Assembly (NCBI GenBank): GCA_964463375.1
Contig: CAYXBQ010000001.1
Span: 248,001-312,000 of the forward strand
Source: UMGS1696 sp964463375
Lineage (GTDB): Bacteria; Bacillota; Clostridia; Oscillospirales; CAG-272
Reading direction: 5' to 3'
DNA: 64,000 bases
A model generated the notes under the pieces. The model was not told the origin of the DNA. It ran no database searches and saw nothing but the letters and a program-made list of their open reading frames with translations. Shown here piece by piece: positions 58,199 to 64,000 of this stretch (position 1 is its first letter; each line of letters starts with the position of its first letter). A program made the position numbers and the translations under genes.

Positions 58199-59187
58199 CA
58201 TTTTGGAAATACCTGACCTATCACCGGCGGCGTATGGGCGTGTTTCTTTTGTGCAGCGGTATCTTTGCTATTACCTTTATGCTGTACCATCTGCCGCTTT
58301 TGGCTGTGCTGTATCCGGTGCTGCTTTGTGTGCTGATCGGGATCATCGTGCTGCTTTTCGACTATCGGCAGATGCGGCAGGCGCATGAGGCGCTGAGCCG
58401 GATCCAAATGATCGCCGACGAAAAAGCAGAGCCGATGCCGAAACCTGGCAGTGTGCTGGAAGAAGATTATCAGGCACTGCTGCACCGGTTTTGTCAAGAG
58501 CATGAGGGCTGGCTGCGGGAGACGGAACGGCAGCGCACGGAGCTGGTGGATTACTACACCACCTGGGTACACCAGATCAAAACGCCCACCACCTCCATGC
58601 GGCTACATCTGCAAAACGAAGACTCGCCCTTGTCCCGGCAGCTGACCATGGATTTGTGTCATGTGGAGCAGTATGTGGATATGGTGCTGACCTATCTGCG
58701 GCTCCATGGGGACAGCACGGATTATGTCTTTCGGGAATATGATCTGGACACGATCCTGCGGCGGACACTGCGCAAGCTGTCTCAGGAGTTTATTCTACGG
58801 CGGCTGCGGCTGGTATACGAACCGCTGTCCTACACCGTTGTGACGGACGAAAAATGGCTGGGCTTTGTGATCGAGCAGGTGCTGACCAATGCGCTGAAGT
58901 ACACGCCCGCCGGCAGCATCACCATTCGGCTGGTGCAGGAAGGAGGACACAGCATTCTCCAGATCGAGGACACCGGGATCGGCATTGCCACGGAGGATAT
59001 GCCCCGCGTCTTTGAGCCCGGCTTCACCGGCAAGGCGGGACGGACGGATGACCACGCCTCCGGGATCGGGCTGTATCTCTGCCGCCGCATTTGTCAAAAC
59101 TTAGGCCACGGGATCACCGCCACTTCCCAGGTGGACAAGGGTACCTGTGTTTCGATCGACCTGACGCAAAAGGTGGCACTTACATGA
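58195..59187 (+). CDS. BceS-type sensor histidine kinase
   Basis: The 330-residue kinase has two membrane helices (about 14-33 and 36-56) with almost no outer loop, the intramembrane-sensing layout. It then has a phosphoacceptor H126 in TTWVHQIKTP and a HATPase domain (VLTNALKYTP N-box, IEDTGIGI G1, FEPGFTGKAG F-box, ASGIGLYLCRRI G2). Lacking a sensor domain, such kinases detect antibiotics through a partner BceAB transporter, which follows here. The ATG overlaps the regulator stop by four bases. Confidence 0.92.
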   Translation: MTFWKYLTYHRRRMGVFLLCSGIFAITFMLYHLPLLAVLYPVLLCVLIGIIVLLFDYRQMRQAHEALSRIQMIADEKAEPMPKPGSVLEEDYQALLHRFCQEHEGWLRETERQRTELVDYYTTWVHQIKTPTTSMRLHLQNEDSPLSRQLTMDLCHVEQYVDMVLTYLRLHGDSTDYVFREYDLDTILRRTLRKLSQEFILRRLRLVYEPLSYTVVTDEKWLGFVIEQVLTNALKYTPAGSITIRLVQEGGHSILQIEDTGIGIATEDMPRVFEPGFTGKAGRTDDHASGIGLYLCRRICQNLGHGITATSQVDKGTCVSIDLTQKVALT

Positions 59188-59319
59188 TTTGTGACAGGAT
59201 TGTTCGTTTTGTGTAAGGGGGATCCATGGCAATATGGGGGCAGATGTGGTATCCTATACCTGTAAACAAGATCACTGCTGATTCCTGCGGTGGTGATACA
59301 ACGAAAGGACATACATATC

Positions 59320-60099
59320 ATGCAACTATTACAGGTCAATGGCATACAAAAGATCTATACGACCCGGTTCGGCGGCAATCGGGTGGAGGCACTGAAACAT
59401 GTTTCCTTCACCGTGGAGGCGGGGGAATATGTGGCGATCATGGGAGAATCTGGCTCCGGGAAGACCACGCTGCTGAACATCTTAGCCACGCTGGATACGC
59501 CCACGGCCGGTTCCGTTTTGCTGGACGGCATGGACCTTGCGGACATCAAGGAATCCCAGGCAGCGGCGTTTCGCAGAGACAACTTAGGCTTTGTGTTCCA
59601 GGAATTCAATCTACTGGACACCTTTTCCGTGGAAGACAATATTTTTCTGCCGCTGGTGCTTTCTGGAAAAAAGTACCCGGAAATGCACGATCGGCTGACT
59701 CCTTTGGCAGAGGCACTTGGCATCACGGCACTGCTGAAAAAATATCCCTACGAGATCTCCGGGGGACAAAAGCAGCGGGTGGCGGTGGCACGTGCGCTGA
59801 TCACGGAGCCAAAGCTGCTGCTGGCGGACGAACCCACCGGTGCGCTGGACTCCCGTGCCACCGATGAGCTGCTGGGGCTGTTCGGCAAGGTCAATGACGG
59901 GGGACAGACCATTTTGATGGTGACCCACTCGGTGAAGGCCGCCAGCCATGCCAGTCGGGTGCTGTTCATCAAGGATGGGCAGGTGTTCCACCAGCTCTAT
60001 CGGGGAGACCAGACCCAGATGGCGCTGTACCAGCAGATCAACGATACTCTGACCATGCTGACGGCGGCACACGATATGCAAAAGGGGGAGCGGGCATGA
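59320..60099 (+). CDS. BceA-like ABC transporter ATPase
   Basis: The 259-residue ATPase has Walker A MGESGSGKTTLLN, Q-loop VFQEFNLLDTFSVEDNIFLPLVL, signature ISGGQKQRVAVARAL, Walker B LLLADEPTGALDS and switch MVTHSVKAASHA, matching the MacB/BceA class of peptide-detoxifying transporters. The ATG at 59320 follows GAAAGGAC. It starts 132 bases after the kinase; that gap has a weak promoter-like TGGCAA-17-TATCCT (59227-59255), where the response regulator might act. Its stop overlaps the permease start. Confidence 0.92.
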   Translation: MQLLQVNGIQKIYTTRFGGNRVEALKHVSFTVEAGEYVAIMGESGSGKTTLLNILATLDTPTAGSVLLDGMDLADIKESQAAAFRRDNLGFVFQEFNLLDTFSVEDNIFLPLVLSGKKYPEMHDRLTPLAEALGITALLKKYPYEISGGQKQRVAVARALITEPKLLLADEPTGALDSRATDELLGLFGKVNDGGQTILMVTHSVKAASHASRVLFIKDGQVFHQLYRGDQTQMALYQQINDTLTMLTAAHDMQKGERA

Positions 60100-62120
60100 A
60101 GATGGGCTTTTATCCCCACTTGGCGTGGGAGAGCATCCGCAAGAACAAACGGCTGTACGTTCCCTATATCCTCACCGGTGCGCTGATGGTGATGATGTAT
60201 TACATCCTGTGCTTTCTCAGTGTCAGTCCCCTGCTGGAGGAGATGCCGGGTGGCAGTACGCTGGCAAGCCTGCTGCCGCTGGGCTGTGTCGTCATTGCGG
60301 TATTTTCACTGCTCTTTCTGTTCTACACCAACGCCTTTTTGATCAAGCAGCGGTACCGGGAGTTTGGGTTATACAATGTGTTGGGCATGGACAAAAACAA
60401 TATCAGTCTGCTGCTGATTTGGGAGACGATATTCGCAGCGTTGTTCACATTGGGGATCGGGCTGTTCTGCGGCGTGGCACTTTCCAAGGCTGCCGAGCTG
60501 CTACTGCTCAATCTGATGCACACTGCGGTGGATTTCACCCTGCGGATCAGTGCTTCGTCTCTGCTGCAAACATTGTTGATCTACGGTGGCATTTCCCTGC
60601 TGCTCTGTCTCCATTCTCTTCTGAAGGTGCGCTTCTCGAAACCTCTTGCGCTGATGCAAAGCGGTGCTGTGGGCGAGCGGATCCCTCGGCTCAACTGGCT
60701 GTATGCGCTGGTGGGTGTGGTACTGCTGGGTGTGGCGTACTATATGGCGGTCTCCATTGAGGAACCGGTCACGGCGCTGGCCTACTTCTTTGTGGCTGTG
60801 CTCCTGGTGATCGCAGGGACCTATTTGGTATTCATCGCCGGTTCGGTGGCGTTTTGTCGGCTACTGCAAAGGAATAGGTCGTATTATTATCAATCCAAGC
60901 ATTTTGTGTCCGTTTCCTCTATGGTCTATCGGATGAAGCGGAACGGGGCGGGGCTTGCCTCCATTTGCATTCTGCTCACCATGGTACTGGTGATGCTGTC
61001 CTCCACGACCACGTTGTATTTCGGCGAAGAGGAGTCGCTACGAAACCGGTACCCCTATGGCATCAATGTGAAGATCGACTTCCACACGCTGGCCGGTATT
61101 TCCAACGAATACTTAGATGTGCTGCGTGGTGACATAGCCGCCTATGCACCGACCGGCACGGATCTGACCGGAACACGCTATGCTTACACAGCCGGACAGT
61201 TCACGGAGGACGGGATCATACTGGATTACACCCATGTGGGCTATGTGGATTATGACCGGGTAGGCTACCTGTACGTGACCTCGCTGGCGGACTACAATAC
61301 CATGATGGGAGTGAACCAAGTCTTAGCGGATGACGAATGCTTCCTCTACTGCGAACGGCTGGCGAACCAGTGGGATACTTTTGCCGTTGAATTTGGCAAC
61401 ACCTATACGGTAAAGGAGCGACTGACGGCCTTTCGGGAGGATGGCGATGCACTTGCCATGACCATGCCCAGCTTGTATCTGGTGGTGCCGGATCTACAGG
61501 ATTTTGCGGCTCCGCTACAGGGCGTGCAAAACGATGCAGGCAATCTCATGCTGACCTACGAATGGCTGCTGGGCTTCGACTGTGACGACAGTGCTGACGA
61601 GAGCGCCGTGCGTGATGCCGTGGTGGACGTGATCCTTGCCCACACGGACGACGCACATTCCTGGGAATACTATTATGTCCACAGCCAGCAAGAAAAGCGG
61701 GTCGGGTTCTACCAAATGTACAGCGGCCTGTTCTTTTTGGGGATCATGCTCAGCGTGGTGTTCCTGCTGGCGGCGGTGTCCATCATCTACTACAAGCAGC
61801 TTTCCGAGGGCTACGAGGATCAAAAGCGGTTCGGTATCCTGCAAATGGTGGGGATGACACCGGCGGACATTCGAGAGAGCATCCACTCGCAAATGCTGAC
61901 GATCTTCTATATGCCGCTGGTGATGGCCGGGATCCATTTGGCCTTTGCCTTTCCCTTCATCTCCAAGATCCTGGAGCTGTTCGCCTTTACGAATCTTTGG
62001 CTGAACATTGGCGTGACGCTGGTCTGCTTTGCGGTATTCGGGCTGCTCTACGCCATCGTGTATAAGATCACCTCCGAGGTGTACTACAGTATCGTCTGCG
62101 GGATCAAGGTGAAAAACTGA
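60096..62120 (+). CDS. BceB-like FtsX-type permease
   Basis: The 674-residue permease has the ten-helix BceB layout: one N-terminal helix, a group of helices to about residue 300 (YREFGLYNVLGMDKNNI is the FtsX block), a large outer domain (about 310-530) and three C-terminal helices with KRFGILQMVGMTPADIRESIHSQM. Length is typical. With the BceA-like ATPase it frees lipid II-cycle targets from antibiotics such as bacitracin or lantibiotics and signals to the BceS-like kinase. The ATG overlaps the ATPase stop by four bases. A terminator follows at 62133. Confidence 0.92.
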   Translation: MKMGFYPHLAWESIRKNKRLYVPYILTGALMVMMYYILCFLSVSPLLEEMPGGSTLASLLPLGCVVIAVFSLLFLFYTNAFLIKQRYREFGLYNVLGMDKNNISLLLIWETIFAALFTLGIGLFCGVALSKAAELLLLNLMHTAVDFTLRISASSLLQTLLIYGGISLLLCLHSLLKVRFSKPLALMQSGAVGERIPRLNWLYALVGVVLLGVAYYMAVSIEEPVTALAYFFVAVLLVIAGTYLVFIAGSVAFCRLLQRNRSYYYQSKHFVSVSSMVYRMKRNGAGLASICILLTMVLVMLSSTTTLYFGEEESLRNRYPYGINVKIDFHTLAGISNEYLDVLRGDIAAYAPTGTDLTGTRYAYTAGQFTEDGIILDYTHVGYVDYDRVGYLYVTSLADYNTMMGVNQVLADDECFLYCERLANQWDTFAVEFGNTYTVKERLTAFREDGDALAMTMPSLYLVVPDLQDFAAPLQGVQNDAGNLMLTYEWLLGFDCDDSADESAVRDAVVDVILAHTDDAHSWEYYYVHSQQEKRVGFYQMYSGLFFLGIMLSVVFLLAAVSIIYYKQLSEGYEDQKRFGILQMVGMTPADIRESIHSQMLTIFYMPLVMAGIHLAFAFPFISKILELFAFTNLWLNIGVTLVCFAVFGLLYAIVYKITSEVYYSIVCGIKVKN

Positions 62121-62132
62121 ATATACACAGAA

Positions 62133-62206
62133 ACCGGTCTGCACCGACTTCCCTTTCGTTAGATTTTGTTCTAACCTTGCGGGAGCGGTTCGACCGGTCT
62201 CTTTTT
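62133..62206 (+). terminator. Terminator of the Bce-type module
   Basis: ACCGGTC (62133) pairs with GACCGGT (62192), followed by CTCTTTTTG; an inner GTTAG/CTAAC hairpin lies in the loop. Confidence 0.65.
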
Positions 62207-62209
62207 GTT

Positions 62210-63286
62210 TTATGTACGTTTTTTGCGCTTTCGTGCAGGCAGCTCACCAAGGACGAATATTGCCACGGCCACAGCTGCGATCCGCACCAGCAGTCGCAGG
62301 GTCAACGACGGGATACCCACTGCGTTGCAGCCGTGGTTGCAGAAGAACAGCAGCAGGGGATGGAGCAGGTAGATCTGGTAGGAATAGCGATCGACTTGAC
62401 AGAACCACTTCTGCCGGAACAGAGGCTTCTCCCGCCACAGATACGCCAGACTGAGGCAGCCCAAGATGGCGTACAGGCAGTACAGGATGTGAAACACCTC
62501 CAGCCACGGTGCGTAGTATTGACCGGTGCCATTGAGCCAGATGAACACCCAGTTGATCCCGCCCAGCACACACCAGGTCGTAACGATGGAACGGCGGTGC
62601 TGGTCCAAAAAGCCACGGAAACGATCATAGCTCCGACCGCAGTACACACCGGCTATGTAATAGAACAGGTAGCTGGTAAAGAGCAGTCCGTTATCCGCAA
62701 AGGGCTCGCCGGTCACCGTGGTGATCACACCGGGGAGATACAGCTTGCACAGCACCATCAGCAGCAGTGCCGTCAGACAGCCTAAAATCGGATCGGTCTT
62801 TTGGACGAGCTTTTTCCACAGAGGATAGAGCAGATCGAACTGTACCATCAGGATCACGTAATAGAAATGCCCGCACAGCCGCCCGGTGACAAGATCCGTG
62901 AAAAAGGTCTGTGGTGTCAGCGTTATGGCACCGGTGGCCACGAAATACACGGTGAACAGGCAAAAGGCCAGCACATAGGGCAGTACCACCCGCCGCAGTC
63001 GTTTGCCGTAATAGGCCAGCACGGTGGTCTTTTTGTAGCCCAGAAACAGCTTCACGCCGCTGAGGAAGAAAAAGCCCTGCACCACAAAGGAGGAAAGCCG
63101 CCACGATCCCACGGTCAGGAAATACAGCACGCTGCTCCTGTCGTATCCGTCCACCGCCTCCGACAGGATATGGATCCACATGACCAGCAGACAAAACAGC
63201 ACATTACAGATCGTGAGCTCCTCTCGCCGCTGCGGTCTTGTGGGGAACAGCGTATAGGTCACGACCTCCGAAACAGGTACATACAA
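62210..63286 (-). CDS. Acyltransferase 3-type membrane protein
   Basis: The 358-residue protein has about ten hydrophobic helices in the pattern of the acyltransferase 3 family: LTICNVLFCLLVMWIHIL, SFVVQGFFFLSGVKLFLGYKK, YYGKRLRRVVLPYVLAF, and late SYQIYLLHPLLLFFCN. Members O-acetylate surface polysaccharides. The usual catalytic His-Arg is represented by H19-type residues in helix 1 (MWIHIL) and the RLRR segment. The start is a TTG at 63286, nine bases after GGAGG; the apparent start has no nearby ATG. It follows the truncated solute-binding gene by 51 bases on the same strand. Confidence 0.75.
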   Translation of the reverse strand: MYVPVSEVVTYTLFPTRPQRREELTICNVLFCLLVMWIHILSEAVDGYDRSSVLYFLTVGSWRLSSFVVQGFFFLSGVKLFLGYKKTTVLAYYGKRLRRVVLPYVLAFCLFTVYFVATGAITLTPQTFFTDLVTGRLCGHFYYVILMVQFDLLYPLWKKLVQKTDPILGCLTALLLMVLCKLYLPGVITTVTGEPFADNGLLFTSYLFYYIAGVYCGRSYDRFRGFLDQHRRSIVTTWCVLGGINWVFIWLNGTGQYYAPWLEVFHILYCLYAILGCLSLAYLWREKPLFRQKWFCQVDRYSYQIYLLHPLLLFFCNHGCNAVGIPSLTLRLLVRIAAVAVAIFVLGELPARKRKKRT

Positions 63287-63337
63287 GGGGCAAAACCTCC
63301 GGTGGTGAAATTACAAGGTGCGGGGGATAGGGGAAAT

Positions 63338-64000
63338 TCAGTTTTCGATGGACGAGAATGCCTCCCACAGCTCATCCAGCTTGGCCTGCGCCGTGCCTTC
63401 CGCCTTTACGTAGCTGGACACAAAATCGGTGCTCTTGGCAGTCAGCGGCTCCGAGAAGGCCTTTTTGATCGCTAAGTCGTTGCAGTAGTTGCCGAAGGCT
63501 ACCGGGAACACGCAGGAGATATTCTGACGGATCAGGTCTAAGATCTGGGCAGACTGGTCGTCTCGGACGTATTTGGTCTTCAGCGAGGTCTCATAGTATG
63601 CGGGGATCACACTGGTCGCCGATTCTCTGGACATGACCTCCAGCACGGCCCCGATCTCCGACAGCTTGGTACAGGTGATGGGAATGACACCGATGCTGGT
63701 GGTATCGTGAGAAGACGTGATATACTTGGGCTGTGCGTCGTCCATCTTCGGGATCGGCAGTACACCCAGATCCGCTTCCATATCCCGGAAGGTCTCCATA
63801 TGCGCCACACGGAGGTAGCCGCCAAAGAGGGAGGAGCCGTTCATAAAGGCCGTCTGGAAATCGCCACCGTAGTTGTAGGCACCTTCGCCGTAGAAGATCT
63901 CGTTCAGTCTTTCCAGCAGCTTGACGGAGCGTTCGTTGTTCATATCAAAGTAGGGCGAACCATCCTCTCGATACGACAGGAACGTGATGTCTGCACCGAT
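63338..64000 (-). CDS. Extracellular solute-binding protein, C-terminal part
   Basis: The reading frame enters from the right edge, so only about the last 220 residues are visible. They form the C-terminal lobe of a sugar-type binding protein (FQTAFMNGSSLFGGYLRVAHMETFRDMEADLGVLPIPKMDDAQPKY, then ITSSHDTTSIGVIPITC), in the same style as the lipoprotein at 42470 (GAGRSLFLMDELKGGISLRNSDVDFGLLPAPKYTEDQ). The signal peptide lies outside the window. An acyltransferase gene follows; any permease genes would have to be upstream, to the right of the window. Confidence 0.8.
   Translation of the reverse strand: MGADITFLSYREDGSPYFDMNNERSVKLLERLNEIFYGEGAYNYGGDFQTAFMNGSSLFGGYLRVAHMETFRDMEADLGVLPIPKMDDAQPKYITSSHDTTSIGVIPITCTKLSEIGAVLEVMSRESATSVIPAYYETSLKTKYVRDDQSAQILDLIRQNISCVFPVAFGNYCNDLAIKKAFSEPLTAKSTDFVSSYVKAEGTAQAKLDELWEAFSSIEN

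Overview
The window looks like a chromosomal segment of a moderately GC-rich, probably spore-forming gut member of the Clostridia (Bacillota; an Oscillospirales-like organism is my guess). Reasons: an IreB-family regulator, a GerA/SpoVAF-type spore germination protein, an ECF folate transporter behind a tetrahydrofolate riboswitch, FeoAB, a flavodiiron/rubredoxin oxygen or NO reductase, strong purine-rich ribosome sites, sigma-A promoters of the form TTGACA/TTGCAA-17-TATAAT (several with an extended TGCTATAAT -10), and many glycoside hydrolases. I see no tRNA, rRNA, CRISPR array, insertion sequence or phage gene. About 50 protein genes fill the window almost completely.

1-9.2 kb: glyA, ireB and a truncated aldo/keto reductase on the minus strand. 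A plus-strand group follows: a MinD-like ATPase, a methylglyoxal-synthase-fold protein that has lost the catalytic residues of MgsA, YmdB phosphodiesterase and a GH127-type enzyme. A minus-strand DUF975-MFS pair closes the block. 9.2-17.6 kb: one tightly packed six-gene operon (Gfo/Idh/MocA dehydrogenase, beta-helix/esterase fusion, MATE transporter, FGGY kinase, GH32-like enzyme, AIM24 protein) that looks like cytoplasmic processing of a decorated plant or host glycan. 17.8-22.6 kb: a small conserved-looking protein, a second MATE exporter, and a D-lactate dehydrogenase-flavodiiron operon on the minus strand.

22.6-27.2 kb: THF riboswitch, folT, folC, a lipoprotein, and a PurF paralogue without the N-terminal nucleophile cysteine. 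27.4-32.4 kb (minus): feoAB, an AI-2E family permease, a zinc-ribbon membrane protein and a GH28-like beta-helix protein, the last divergent from a GH2 enzyme (32.6-35.2 kb). 35.3-39.0 kb: a lipoprotein and an ECF sigma factor with a membrane-anchored partner carrying a GLUG-like outer region. 39.3-45.5 kb: wecB behind a structured leader, a LOG-family hydrolase, pfkA, an orphan sugar-binding lipoprotein and the GerA/SpoVAF protein.

45.7-52.2 kb: a heterodimeric ABC exporter with one degenerate ATP site, a DUF1846 protein and a GH29 fucosidase preceded by three small palindromes. 52.3-57.2 kb: a complete liv branched-chain amino-acid uptake operon. 57.5-62.1 kb: a BceRS-BceAB-type peptide-antibiotic sensing and detoxification module. 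62.2-64 kb: an acyltransferase and the 3' part of a second sugar-binding lipoprotein gene.

The most unusual items are the two enzyme-fold proteins stripped of catalytic residues (MgsA-like, PurF-like), the six-gene glycan operon with an embedded MATE transporter, the structured wecB leader, and the repeated echoes of gene 3' ends just after stop codons.
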